Source of the DNA: an uncultured Gammaproteobacteria bacterium
GTDB taxonomy: Bacteria > Pseudomonadota > Gammaproteobacteria > Eutrophobiales > Eutrophobiaceae
DNA length: 64,000 bases
Assembly (NCBI GenBank): GCA_951812995.1
Contig: CATOTD010000003.1
Location: 1 to 64,000, forward strand
Direction of reading: 5' to 3'
Program-made: the position numbers and the translations under genes
The notes under the pieces: model-generated
Told to the model about the DNA's origin: nothing
Database searches by the model: none
The model's input: only the letters and a program-made list of their open reading frames with translations
Shown: positions 9,252-20,277 of the stretch, in pieces
Position numbering within the stretch: position 1 is the stretch's first letter
Layout: every line of letters starts with the position of its first letter

Positions 9252-11018
9252 CTAGGTAGCCCCGGCACGTTGTTGATTTTGAAACTGCACTTGATGCAGT
9301 CGCGCATAGTGATTACGCAACGCCAGGAGTGCTTGATGTGACCCTTGTTCGACAACCTGTCCTTTATCAAGCACGATAATATGATCTGCCTTTTCAATGG
9401 TGGAGAGTCGATGCGCGATAATCAGCGCGGTGCGGCCTTGCTTGACATTTTCCAATGCCGACTGGATATGCCGCTCCGAGCGTGTGTCCAACGATGCGGT
9501 CGCTTCGTCCAATATTAACAACTTCGCGTCTTTCAACAAGGCCCGGGCGATGGCTAATCGCTGCCGCTGACCACCTGACAAACGTATGCCATCTGCACCC
9601 ACGACTGTCGCCATGCCATTGGGTAATGCGTTGATAAATTCCGTTGCACAGGCCGCCTCAGCCGCCGCCAAAACCGCCTCATCCGTAGCGTCTTTCAGAT
9701 CGCCATAAGCAATATTGTTGCGTACCGTGTCATTAAACAACACAACATCCTGGCTCACATAAGCGATATTTTTACGCAGGGAAGGCAACGTCAATTCGCT
9801 TATGTCAATGTCATCGTAATATATTGTGCCTGATGTGAGATCATAAAATCGTGGGATTAAATTAGCCAACGTGGTCTTGCCGCTACCGGATTCACCCACC
9901 AGCGCGATGGTCTCTCCCGGCTGGATTGTCAGACTGACCGCGTCTAATGCGGCCGTGTCTGATCCAGCATACCGGTATGAAACATGCTTAAACTCAAGTT
10001 TACCGCGTGCATTCGTCAATGCCTGGGTGCCTGACTGGGGTTCAATGTCCGCGTCCAGCAAGCTAAATACACTTTCACAAGCGGCCAGCCCTTTTTGTAT
10101 ATGCTCATTAACCCCCGCCAGGCGTTTTAATGGCCCGAGCAACATGGCGATGGCGGCAAAGAAAGAAACAAAATCGCCCACCGGCAAACTGTCTGTAGCC
10201 GCTTGTCTGGTTGCAATATAGATAATAACGGCAAGCAGGAGTGCCGTGACCATTTGTACGGCCGGGCCGGTGGCCACCGCGGCACTAATGTGCTTCATGG
10301 CAAAACGGCGATGCGCGTTAATAGTATTCAAGAAGCGTTGCTTTTCAACCGCCTGTCCGCCATAGAGCTTAACGACCTTCTGCGCCTCGACAACTTCCGC
10401 TAGAACATGATGTATATCGCCCATTGTTGCTTGCACTTTGCGGCTCATCTTACGCAAACGGCGTTTTATAATAGTAATAATAATGCTTATTACTGGCGCC
10501 CCAGAAAGACATATCAATGCCAACTTCCATTCGATATAAAATATCCAGGCCAGTAAGCCAATCACTGACAAAGTATCGCGGATCAATGTTGAGATGGCGT
10601 GGGTTGATGCTTCTTTTATTTGCGTCACATCATAAGTGAATTGAGACATCACGTTGCCAGATCGGTGGTTGTCATAAAAGCGGGTCGGATAATCAATCAG
10701 GCGTGCAAACATCGCTAGTCGCAAATCCATGATCACCTTATTTGCTACCCAACCCAAAGATAACCCGCTGACATATCCTGCCAATCCCCGAATGACGAAT
10801 AATGCCACAAACAAAAAAGGCATAAGTGCGATGGTATTTGGATCCTTGTCAATAAATGCACCGTCCAAAAGCGGTTGCATCAGGGCTGGAATCGCCGGGT
10901 CCGTCGCTGCCAGAATTATCATGCTGATGATGGATAATAAAAATACGCGCCAATAGGGCACGACATGGCTTAACAACCTGCGGTATAAGGTAATATCTGT
11001 ATTAATTGACGTGCCCAC
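9252..11018 (-). CDS. msbA: Lipid A export-type ABC transporter, permease/ATP-binding (MsbA-like)
   Basis: 588 aa; ABC TM domain plus Walker A GESGSGKTT, signature LSGGQRQRLAIARAL, Walker B LLILDEATASLD. Confidence 0.88.
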   Translation of the reverse strand: MGTSINTDITLYRRLLSHVVPYWRVFLLSIISMIILAATDPAIPALMQPLLDGAFIDKDPNTIALMPFLFVALFVIRGLAGYVSGLSLGWVANKVIMDLRLAMFARLIDYPTRFYDNHRSGNVMSQFTYDVTQIKEASTHAISTLIRDTLSVIGLLAWIFYIEWKLALICLSGAPVISIIITIIKRRLRKMSRKVQATMGDIHHVLAEVVEAQKVVKLYGGQAVEKQRFLNTINAHRRFAMKHISAAVATGPAVQMVTALLLAVIIYIATRQAATDSLPVGDFVSFFAAIAMLLGPLKRLAGVNEHIQKGLAACESVFSLLDADIEPQSGTQALTNARGKLEFKHVSYRYAGSDTAALDAVSLTIQPGETIALVGESGSGKTTLANLIPRFYDLTSGTIYYDDIDISELTLPSLRKNIAYVSQDVVLFNDTVRNNIAYGDLKDATDEAVLAAAEAACATEFINALPNGMATVVGADGIRLSGGQRQRLAIARALLKDAKLLILDEATASLDTRSERHIQSALENVKQGRTALIIAHRLSTIEKADHIIVLDKGQVVEQGSHQALLALRNHYARLHQVQFQNQQRAGAT

Positions 11019-11177
11019 GCTATTCTCTTCTTGTAAATCAGTGTGTTATATGTCTTATAATGCCCGTGCGGATAGTATTGTGCAATGTATGCAACTGTAA
11101 TGCCGGTTTTTGGTGCATGTTATGCAATCAACAATTAAGCGTATAAAAAACGATCTACTGAGGATAATCCAAACACC

Positions 11178-12056
11178 ATGTCACTTAAACACCCCATTAT
11201 TGCAATAACAGGTTCATCGGGGGCTGGCACCAGTATTGCCAGAGATGCCTTTGAAACCATGTTTCGCAAGATCGGCATTAAGCCGGCCCATATAGAAGGT
11301 GATTGCTTCCATCGCTATGATCGAGCGGAGATGGAAAACCTGAGTGCTGAAACCACGGAAAAAGACAAAAAACTGACGCATTTTGGACCAGAGGGTAATT
11401 TGTTCAATGAGCTTGAAGCTCTATTTAAGGAATACAGCGAAACGGCGACCGGTAAACGTCGGTTTTATATTCATGATGCAAAAGAAGCATCACAGCATGG
11501 CTCCCCCCCTGGCTCCATAACCCCTTGGGAACCCATTGCAGCAGATTCCGATTTGCTTTTCTATGAGGGACTGCATGGCGGTCTGGTAACAGACACGATT
11601 AATGTCGCGCAGTATGTCGATCTACTCATTGGCTTTACGCCCATCATCAATCTTGAATGGATGCAAAAAATCCATCGAGACCGCGTGCAGAGAGGTTATA
11701 CAACAGAAGACGCGATTAACATTATCCTGGATCGTATGCACGATTATATGCACTACATAACCCCACAATTCTCACGCACGGATATCAACTTTCAACGTGT
11801 GCCCACAATAGATACATCGAACCCTTTCGCCGCAGATTATATCCCTAGCAATGATGAGAGTTTGTGTGTTATCCATATTCGCAACCTGGATAAAATCGAG
11901 GTTGATTTTCGGTGTCTGCTGGAAATGTTGGAGGGTGCAACAATGTCCAGCCCGGAAACCATTGTTGTGCCGGCAGGGAAAATGGTATTTGCCATGCAGT
12001 TGATTTTGACACCACTAATACACAAATTATATATACAAAAGGGCACCTTTATATGA
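11178..12056 (+). CDS. prk: Phosphoribulokinase (short proteobacterial form)
   Basis: 292 aa; HPIIAITGSSGAGTS P-loop, EGDCFHRYDRAEM, FYEGLHGG; matches the proteobacterial PRK family. Confidence 0.92.
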   Translation: MSLKHPIIAITGSSGAGTSIARDAFETMFRKIGIKPAHIEGDCFHRYDRAEMENLSAETTEKDKKLTHFGPEGNLFNELEALFKEYSETATGKRRFYIHDAKEASQHGSPPGSITPWEPIAADSDLLFYEGLHGGLVTDTINVAQYVDLLIGFTPIINLEWMQKIHRDRVQRGYTTEDAINIILDRMHDYMHYITPQFSRTDINFQRVPTIDTSNPFAADYIPSNDESLCVIHIRNLDKIEVDFRCLLEMLEGATMSSPETIVVPAGKMVFAMQLILTPLIHKLYIQKGTFI

Positions 12057-12104
12057 ACGCCAATATTGTTGACAATCTTTTACTAACAATGTGTTAGTCG
12101 TGTT

Positions 12105-12764
12105 ATGCGTACCATACTAATTCTCAATCCAAAAGGCGGGAGCGGCAAAAGTACACTGGCCACGAATATCGCTAGCTATTTTTCAATCAGGGGTAAAAAA
12201 GTAACGCTTGCAGACTGTGATCCGCAAGGCTCCAGTCAAGACTGGTTGCATGTCAGACCCGCTACGCAAGCCCCGATTCATGGTGCCGTTTTAGAAAAGG
12301 ATAGTTTACACATACCGCAAGATACTGAAATGCTGATCATAGATGCCCCCGCTGCTATCGGCGGTAAACGGCTCGGTACTTTTCTGGGGCAAGCGCAAAC
12401 CATGGTAATGCCGATCCTTGCCTCACCCGTTGATATTCGTGCGGCCGCACGCTTCATGCACACGCTGTTTTCACTAAAAGGCAAGATTAACAATAAGATA
12501 AAGATTGCGACCGTTGCCAATCGCGTAAGAGAAGACACGTTGATGGCCGCCAAACTGGCGTTTTATCTGGATACACTCAAATTGCCAAATGGCAAACGAT
12601 TACCTTTTATAACCCTGCTACGCGCTAGCCAAAATTATATTCATGCGGCCGAGCGCGGCCTTAGCATCTTTGAATTACCGCCATCCAGAACATATTATGA
12701 CCGTGAACAATGGCGGCCTTTACTGCGCTGGTTGGGTAGTCGTAATAGCCTGCCCAATAAATAA
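12105..12764 (+). CDS. ParA/MinD-family ATPase
   Basis: 219 aa; [20 protein letters not shown] deviant Walker A, DCDPQGSSQDW. Confidence 0.85.
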   Translation: MRTILILNPKGGSGKSTLATNIASYFSIRGKKVTLADCDPQGSSQDWLHVRPATQAPIHGAVLEKDSLHIPQDTEMLIIDAPAAIGGKRLGTFLGQAQTMVMPILASPVDIRAAARFMHTLFSLKGKINNKIKIATVANRVREDTLMAAKLAFYLDTLKLPNGKRLPFITLLRASQNYIHAAERGLSIFELPPSRTYYDREQWRPLLRWLGSRNSLPNK

Positions 12765-12934
12765 TCTCACCTAAATACTCTCACCGCTATACTCTCATCG
12801 CTCCGGCGCATTATTTGTCGTGACTTTGCGACAAGATCATCACGGCAGGACATCCATTGCTGGATATTTTTTCAGATGCTGTATATCTAGCCTCCGAACT
12901 AGACAAATATAATTAAACTTGAGGACTAATACTA

Positions 12935-13099
12935 ATGCGTAATGATAATAAGAAGCTGTATGGTGATGCTGGCAATGACATACTGAATGGTGGGGTGGGC
13001 AATGACAAGTTGTATGGTCGTGCGGGCAATGACACGTTGTATGGCGTTGATGGCAATGATACTTACCTGATCGCCAAAGGTGAAGGCCATACGAGATAG
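12935..13099 (+). pseudogene. RTX-repeat (GGxGxDxUx) protein fragment, 54 aa, cut at IS256-A edge
   Basis: [54 protein letters not shown]; below the ORF-track length cutoff. Confidence 0.65.
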
Positions 13100-13607
13100 T
13101 CCCAAAAGAGATAGTCCCAAGAACTGTGTAACTGCTTATCATTGATTATTACCCCGAAGGGGTTGAGGATAAGCACATGCAACCCGAAGCAATCAAATCA
13201 CTGGCACGTGAAACTGCCAGGGGCATCAAAACCGCAGAAGACCTGCATACGTTTCGTCAGGCATTGACCAGGGTAAGCATTGAGGCGGCACTGAATGCCG
13301 AGTTCGATGAACACCTTGGCTATGCCAGACATGAGTAGGCAGGAAAATCCAATAACCGTAATGGTCGCAGTCATAAAATGCTGTGCACTGAAGAGGGCGC
13401 ATTCGAGCTGGAAACACCCCGCGACAGAAAGGGTAGCTTTGCGCCAGCAATGGTCAAGCAGCACCCATCTCGCTACACCGGTATGGATGACAAGATTCTC
13501 AGTCTCTATGCCAAAGGCAATACCACCTGTGACATTGTCGCGCTGTTTCAGGAAATGTAGGGCGTGGCGGTCTCAACCAGTCTGCTCTTGCGCGTGACAG
13601 AAAAGGT

Positions 13608-14906
13608 GGAAGCCTCTAAAAACCGTACATTTTGTGGTACGGTCTGATTCACTTGATGTGGGAGGATTTTGTTTATGCACGCACCTGGATTGTTTGATTT
13701 GACGGATCATTTGGCGCGGCTTTCGGCGATGGGATATCCGCTTGAAGCTCTGGACTGTCATGTGAATTTCGAAGCGCTCCGTCCCGTTTTGGTGGCAGCG
13801 CTTGGCTATGGGGAACGTCCCAAAGGGGGTCGCCCGCCCTATGATGCCGTTGTGATGTTCAAGGTGCTGGTCTTGGCCTTGATGCACAATCTGAGCGATG
13901 AGCGGATGGAGTTTCTCATTCGTGACCGTTTCAGTTGGCTACGGTTCCTGGGATTTCAAATCGGGGAGCCGACACCTGATCAGAAAACGATCTGGCTTTT
14001 CAGAGAGAAGCTGACCTAGGCGGGTGTCTTCAAGGCCCTGTTTGCCGCGTTTGAAGCTCAGCTCTGCGCGCGGGAATACAAACCGACCGGCGGTCAGATT
14101 GTGGATGCCACGTTGGTCTTTGCCCCGCGCCAGCGGATGACGAAAGCAGAGAAAGCGCGCGCCAAGGCAGGTGAGGCCGCGTCTGACATCTGGCCCGATG
14201 ATCTGTCCAAGGCAGCGCAGAAAGACACCGATGCGCGTTGGACGGTCAAGTATTCAAAGGCCAAGACGACCAAGGAGGGTGAGGAGGATACTGGCCTTGT
14301 CGATATTTCGGTTCCGCACTTTGGGTACAAGAACCACGTGTCCATTGACCGCAAATGGCACTTCATCCGGGGTGAGACTGGCACGAATGCGGCTCGCTAC
14401 GACGGGCATGAACGCTCCTCGGTTCTGGACGAGACAAACAGCTCGAAGGCGGTTTGGGCTGATACCGGGTACCGCTCGGCCAGGAATGAGGCTTGGCTGA
14501 AGGCGCAAGGGTACCGCTCACATATCCATCGCAAGAAGCCACGCGGCAAACCCATGGCCAGGCATATTCGTCGGGGCAACGCGACACGCTCCGCCATCCG
14601 CGCCTGTGTTCGGCTACGAGAAAGGGCCCATGGCTCTGACCATCCGCTCAATCGGCCAAACCCGTGCGAAGGCCCGCATGACCATGGCCAACCTGAGCTA
14701 CAACTTCCGCCGTCTCATCTTCCACGAGCGACGACAGGCCACAGCCTGACTCCGCCCAAATTCCGGAAATACCCGCCCTGGCAGTCCCAAACAGCGCAAC
14801 ACAGCCTCAAATACCACCGACCTTGACCTTCACACCCACTATGCGGGTGACAACGACTGGTGCTCGCGTCAAAATCCATCCAGAATCAGCGTTGTTCGAG
14901 GTCTCC
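13608..14906 (+). mobile_element. IS5-family element, copy C (1299 bp), inserted into IS256-A with 4-bp duplication AGGT
   Basis: AGGT at 13604-13607 and 14907-14910; ends GGAAGCCTC/GAGGTCTCC. Confidence 0.92.
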
Positions 14907-15129
14907 AGGTGATTGCGTGGCAATCGGCCACTGGCGCTGATATACCCCAGCGCATACCTTGACTGCATAGTCGTTAAAATCCGCCAGGACAAGAAAGTCA
15001 TCAACAAGGCTGTCTATCTGGCACTGGGCGTGAACCTGGACAGACACAAAGCACTTTTAGGGCTTTGGCTGTCAGAGCACGAAGGTGCCAAGTTCTGGTT
15101 CAATGTCTTGACCGAACTTCGTAACCGGG

Positions 15130-16496
15130 TAGTGTCAATAATCTTTCGCACTTTCTGATTTGGCTTTCCCTTAAATCTGGTTGTTACGCTACCTGAAAGT
15201 CCTTTTCTTTATCCATCTCTTGGAGCAAATCCATGTTCAGATATGTCCGCGTTCCCCACTAGCTCCCCGCGATGTGTCTTAGCCTTACCGCACACAACAT
15301 CAACGCCGAGTTGCCATCCGGGAATGCTCCCACTACTCGTGTTCGCCGCCTGATTTCTCGGATGATCCGCTCCAAAGGATTGTTAGTCCGAATGCGAATC
15401 CAGTGCTCTGCCAGAAACCGATAATACGTCAGGGTCTCTTCCATGCACTACCCAGCCAATCCGCTACACTCGATAACTTCATGTCCCTGAGTTTCTTCTC
15501 GACCTCCGTGACCTTATGCCTGGCTACTTCCAGATATTCAGATGCATGGATAGCCTGCAACATGCGAGAGACTTCTTTGACACGACCACGAGGCACATGA
15601 CTGAAGACGTTGCGGTAGAAGTGCACAATACAACGCTGCCACTCAGCATCAGGGTAGAAGTCACCGATCGACTCCTTGCGCCCAAGACAGGCATCACTGA
15701 GCACCAACCTGATGCCCTTGAGACCGCGTGCCTGCAAATGACGGAGGAATCCTGACCATCCCACCTTATCCTCCTTAGTACCTTCAACAATCCCTGGAAT
15801 GCGGCGGTAGCCATCGTCCCCAACACCGATGGCGACTAGAACAGAAACGTTCTTCACTGCACCGCCCCAACTGCGTTTGAGTACAACACCGTCCAGGTAT
15901 ACATAAGGGAAATCGCCCTCTATGGGGCGATTACGCCACTCTTCAATCTGCCCATAGATACGCTGGTTGAGCTTTGAAATAGTCCCTAAGCTGACACGGG
16001 TACCCCACAATGCTGCGGTAATGTCTTCTACACGTTGTACTGAAACACCTGCCAGATACATCTCGAGCAACGCCTCTTCAATTGACGCTACACGGTGTCG
16101 ATAGCGCTCTATGATCGCCATCTCAAAGGTCTGCTTGCGTAGCTTCGGCATCTTTAACTCAAGCTCTCCGGCCCTTGTGTGGCACTTCCTGGTGTAGCTA
16201 CCAGACCGGTCGTCTTTGCGCGTCTCAGTGCGTGCATATCGATCAGCACCCACCAGCGCATCAGCCTCAGCGTCCAGAATCTGGTTGCTTGTATCTTCCA
16301 CAGTATTCAAGACCACTTTGTTGAGATGGCCCTGCAGTGCCTGTTCATCAATAGGGACTACGTTGTTCAAGTGCTTGTTTGTATCATCGCTCATGGCGAC
16401 TCTTCTCCTGGTCAAAATAAATGGTTATGTCACTTTTTATTTAACCAGATAAAGGGGAACCGCCTCTTCAAATTTGCGAAAGATGATTTACGTTAT
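15130..16496 (-). mobile_element. IS256-type element (family B), near full length, nested in IS256-A; frameshift and in-frame stop in transposase
   Basis: CCGGG at 15125-15129 and 16497-16501; inverted ends with shared ATCTTTCGC; ORFs 15429..16415 and 15259..15444. Confidence 0.88.
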
Positions 16497-17038
16497 CCGG
16501 GCTCAAGAGTTTTCCTGATCTCATCAATACCGTCTACCCGCAAACCCGCATCTAGCGATGCATTGTGCATAGGATCAGGCACGCGATGCAGTATGTTACC
16601 TGGAAGGACTACAAGGCGGTTGTAGTCGACTTGTAGCAAATCTACCCGTCAGCTACGGAGGCGGAAGCACTGTTGGTGCTTGATGTCTTTGGTGACGAAT
16701 GGGATGCCAAATACCCTAAGACCAGCCGTTCCTGGCAGAGTCATTGGCAGAACCTCAACACCCTGTTTGATTACCCGCAGGACTTGCGCAAGGCAATCTA
16801 TACCACCAACGCCATTGCATCGCTCAACAGCGTCATCAGGAAAGCCATCAAAAAACGTAAGTTGTTCCCAACCGATGACGCTACCAGAAAGGTGATCTAT
16901 CTGGCCATTCAAGATGCCTCAAAGCAGTGGACTATGTCGATTAAATATTGGAAACCAGCGATGAATCGCTTTATTATCGAATTCGAAGACCGACTAAAGG
17001 ACTTCGTTTAACCAACGGCAGTTACACAGAATTCGGGA

Positions 17039-17932
17039 CTATCTACGTTGCGTTGCCAATGTCACTTGACGCTGTCGTTCATTATAGCCAGCACGTTGTT
17101 CGGCAGTCTTTTCATTGATGCAGTGCGGACATGACACACCTTGAACATACGCTTTTGCTTGCATATCTTCGTAGGTGATAGGCCGACGACAGGCAAAACA
17201 TTGTTCATAGTTGCCTTCTGCAAGCTGGTGATCAACTGATACGCGACTATCGAATACAAAACATTCTCCCTCCCACAGACTTTGATCTTGCTCAATTTCT
17301 TGCAGATATTTAAGTATCCCGCCGTTGAGTTGATAAACTGTTTCGAAACCTTGCGCCAGCATATAGGCACTTGCCTTTTCGCAACGTATGCCGCCCGTGC
17401 AATACAGTGCCACTTTTTTTATCATCGCGGGGTTAAGATGATCAGTGACATACTTTGGGAACTGACGAAAATTATTTGTGTTTGGCGAAACCGCATTTTT
17501 AAACGCGCCGACCTGATATTCATATTCATTACGCGTGTCTATTAATAACACCTCTGGATCATTGATAAGTGCATTCCATTGCTTGGGTTCAATCCGTATC
17601 CCGGTACGGTCTGATGGTTTTACATCAGGTTGTCCTAGTGAGATGATCTCTTTTTTCAGTTTTATCTTTGTCCTATGAAACGGGATAGCCTCTGCATACG
17701 ACTCTTTGTATTCTATGTCTGCCAATCTTGCATCGGATTGTAATAAATTCAGCAATTCATCTATAGCACCGCGGGTCCCGACCAACGTGCCATTCAGACC
17801 TTCTTCAGCTAACAGCAACGTGCCATAAATGTCGCGTTCCTGACAAAATGACAACAACAACGGCTGCATGGATTCATAATCCGTTAAACGGACAAATCTA
17901 TACATGGACACGATGACAAATGATTTCGACAC
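17039..17932 (-). CDS. trhO: tRNA uridine(34) hydroxylase / rhodanese-family protein TrhO (YceA)
   Basis: 297 aa; GLNGTLVG, LLIDTRNEYEYQVGAFKNA, ALYCTGGIRCEKASAYM; C-terminus runs into the IS256-A end. Confidence 0.88.
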   Translation of the reverse strand: MSKSFVIVSMYRFVRLTDYESMQPLLLSFCQERDIYGTLLLAEEGLNGTLVGTRGAIDELLNLLQSDARLADIEYKESYAEAIPFHRTKIKLKKEIISLGQPDVKPSDRTGIRIEPKQWNALINDPEVLLIDTRNEYEYQVGAFKNAVSPNTNNFRQFPKYVTDHLNPAMIKKVALYCTGGIRCEKASAYMLAQGFETVYQLNGGILKYLQEIEQDQSLWEGECFVFDSRVSVDHQLAEGNYEQCFACRRPITYEDMQAKAYVQGVSCPHCINEKTAEQRAGYNERQRQVTLATQRR

Positions 17933-18046
17933 GGATTAATTCCCTGTAGCTTAGGCTATTAACAATTATAATAATACAAGAGCAAAAATCTATTTGGCAT
18001 AAAAAAGGGCGTGCGCGCGTGCCGCCATTTTTTATGTTTATACTGA

Positions 18047-20170
18047 TTACACCGCTTCCACCTGCACCAAGTTATCTGAAAACGAGGGTGAATGACCCAT
18101 ATCGCCAAACTCAGCCGAACTAATTGCATTCACCGTCCCTTTATTAAGTTGCCGCCAGTAACCGAGGGTTGTGACAACAATGCCCGCATTTACATCATCG
18201 CTAATTTTAGCGTCACCTTCAAAATCACCGCGATCATTAAATACACGAACCTTATCACCATCGCTGATATTTCTTGAATGGGCATCGGCAGCATTAATCA
18301 AAACGCATTGTTCGCCTTGTCCTTTAATCTTGTGATCCATATTGGCGTAACAAGAATTCAAAAAACCATGACTTTTTGGTGACAACATATTCAAAGGATA
18401 TTTCTTTGCCAGTTCCAGATTCGTTTCAGGTCGTTCTCTAGGGCCAACATAGTCCGGTAAACTATCCAACGCTTCACCTGACTGGAAACCTTGATACATC
18501 TGTCTAAAGGGTTCGGCAACAAAATTCCTTGCGTCCTCTATTTTAAATTCACACTTACCCGAAGGTGTTGGAAAGTGACCTTCTTTATGCGGGCAACGAT
18601 CATCCTTGGTGCCGACGTTCAAACGCGCATAGCCATGCTTGCGCAGGTATGCCAGATCAATGCCGTCACACGCGGGCGCATCCCAGTCTACAAAGTTTTC
18701 TAAACACTCCGCATCAGACCATTTGAGACGGTCTTCGTCATAGCCCATCGCAGCAGATAAACGTCTGAAGATTTCGTTGTTCGGTAGGGCCTCCCCTGGC
18801 GACTCAACGCTCTTGGCATTGTAGGTCAGGTATAAATGTCCCCATGACAAGATAATATCTTCCAATTCTGCACCCATTGAGGCAGGCAAGACGATATCTG
18901 CATAGGCGGCCGTATCAGAGATGAAATGTTCTGCCGAGACCAGAAACAAGTCTTCATTCATCAGGCCGGCAACAATTTTATCTGCCTCGGGGGCTTGTGT
19001 GACTGGATTTGAATTCCAACACATCATGGATTTAATCGGCACTTCCAGATCTATCTCACCTGTTAAAACACGACCAACCTGGAGATTATTGACAACGGGT
19101 GTCCCGGCCGGGATTAAGTCAGGGCGACAAATGACATCAAACTTATACGGGTGTTCCCACACTGGAAATTGCGTCACGCCACCACCCACATGCTTCCAGG
19201 CACCCGTTAAGGCCGGAATACTCGTTACTGCTCGAATGGTTTGACCGCCCCCGTAATGGCGTTCTAATGCCACGCCCATGCGAATCGCGGCCGGTTGTAC
19301 CGTCGCTAATTCTTGGGCGAGTTGGTGAATATCTGCGGCCGCAACGCCAGTTATTTCTGCGGCCCACTCGGGTGTACGTGCTTTGGCACGTTCTGCTAAT
19401 TCGTCATAACCGACGGTATAGTTTGCAACATACGCTTTATCCACTAAATCCTGGGCGATAATGCTGTGAATCAACGCCATGGCCAAGGCACCATCGGTGC
19501 CTGGCTTGGGGGCGATATGCCAATCGGCCTGTTTCGCTGTTCTTGATTTATAGGCATCGATGACCACGACTTTGGCCCCTTTTTGTTGTGCTTCTTTCAC
19601 AATCGCCCAGTGATGCAGATTGGTACTGACGCTATTACAGGCCCAGATAACGATATACTTTGAGTGGATATAGCTTTCTGGGTCCACACCAGCTGTAGGC
19701 CCCACGGTTAATAACCAGGCGGTACATGATCCTTCGCCACAAAAAGTGCGTTCCATGACGGTCGCACCCATTTTGTTAAAAAAAGCATCCCCGCCATTTA
19801 GGCCATGCACCAGGCCCTGATGACCTAGATAACTGTATGGCACGATGGCGCGCGGACCGTATTCTTTGATGATGGTTTTCCAACGGGTGGTGATTTCGTT
19901 GAGTGCCTCATCCCAGGTAATGCGTTCGAATTGTTTTACGCCTTTGGGTCCGGTACGGCGCATCGGATACAGCAAGCGATCTGGGTGATAATGGCGTTTT
20001 TCGTAATCTTTTAACTTGACGCAGAGGCCACCACGGGTCAGTGGATGGTCTTTATTGCCTCTAACGCCAACAACCTTACCTGCTTCAATATCAAAAATCA
20101 TGGCGCACGTATCTGGACAATCGTGCGGACAACCGCCAAACGCGGTTTCAATTTTTGGGTTTGCTACCAT
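18047..20170 (-). CDS. Molybdopterin-dependent oxidoreductase
   Basis: 707 aa; N-term GGCPHDCPDTCAM [4Fe-4S] motif; MopB-type domains and C-terminal dinucleotide-binding domain. Confidence 0.88.
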   Translation of the reverse strand: MVANPKIETAFGGCPHDCPDTCAMIFDIEAGKVVGVRGNKDHPLTRGGLCVKLKDYEKRHYHPDRLLYPMRRTGPKGVKQFERITWDEALNEITTRWKTIIKEYGPRAIVPYSYLGHQGLVHGLNGGDAFFNKMGATVMERTFCGEGSCTAWLLTVGPTAGVDPESYIHSKYIVIWACNSVSTNLHHWAIVKEAQQKGAKVVVIDAYKSRTAKQADWHIAPKPGTDGALAMALIHSIIAQDLVDKAYVANYTVGYDELAERAKARTPEWAAEITGVAAADIHQLAQELATVQPAAIRMGVALERHYGGGQTIRAVTSIPALTGAWKHVGGGVTQFPVWEHPYKFDVICRPDLIPAGTPVVNNLQVGRVLTGEIDLEVPIKSMMCWNSNPVTQAPEADKIVAGLMNEDLFLVSAEHFISDTAAYADIVLPASMGAELEDIILSWGHLYLTYNAKSVESPGEALPNNEIFRRLSAAMGYDEDRLKWSDAECLENFVDWDAPACDGIDLAYLRKHGYARLNVGTKDDRCPHKEGHFPTPSGKCEFKIEDARNFVAEPFRQMYQGFQSGEALDSLPDYVGPRERPETNLELAKKYPLNMLSPKSHGFLNSCYANMDHKIKGQGEQCVLINAADAHSRNISDGDKVRVFNDRGDFEGDAKISDDVNAGIVVTTLGYWRQLNKGTVNAISSAEFGDMGHSPSFSDNLVQVEAV

Positions 20171-20277
20171 GACGCTTCCTCCTCTTAAAAGTGTTTAGTC
20201 TAATATAGTACGTCTATTGTGTATAAGATAGGAAAATTTATACCGACAACGGTTCAATTTTCAGCCACGGTGCGTGA

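Larger units (their letters stand above)
13109..17044 (+). mobile_element. IS256-type element (family A), degenerate, carrying two nested IS insertions
   Basis: Terminal IR AGATAGTCCCAAGAACTGTGTAACTG / CAGTTACACAGAATTCGGGACTATCT; transposase split over 13174-13607, 14907-15129 and 16502-17011 (ends ...KPAMNRFIIEFEDRLKDFV*). Confidence 0.88.

Noticed and set aside
12840-13142. Cys/His-rich minus-strand ORFs ([17 protein letters not shown]...) as a metal-binding protein.
   Set aside because: Antisense of RTX nonapeptide repeats; the sense frame has the canonical GGxGxD motif.
13320-16650. Premature stops in IS5 and IS256-A/B are all TAG, hinting at amber recoding.
   Set aside because: Host genes such as mutS, msbA-like and the CDGSH gene terminate with TAG, and IS256-C copies carry in-frame TGA stops; ordinary decay explains the pattern.
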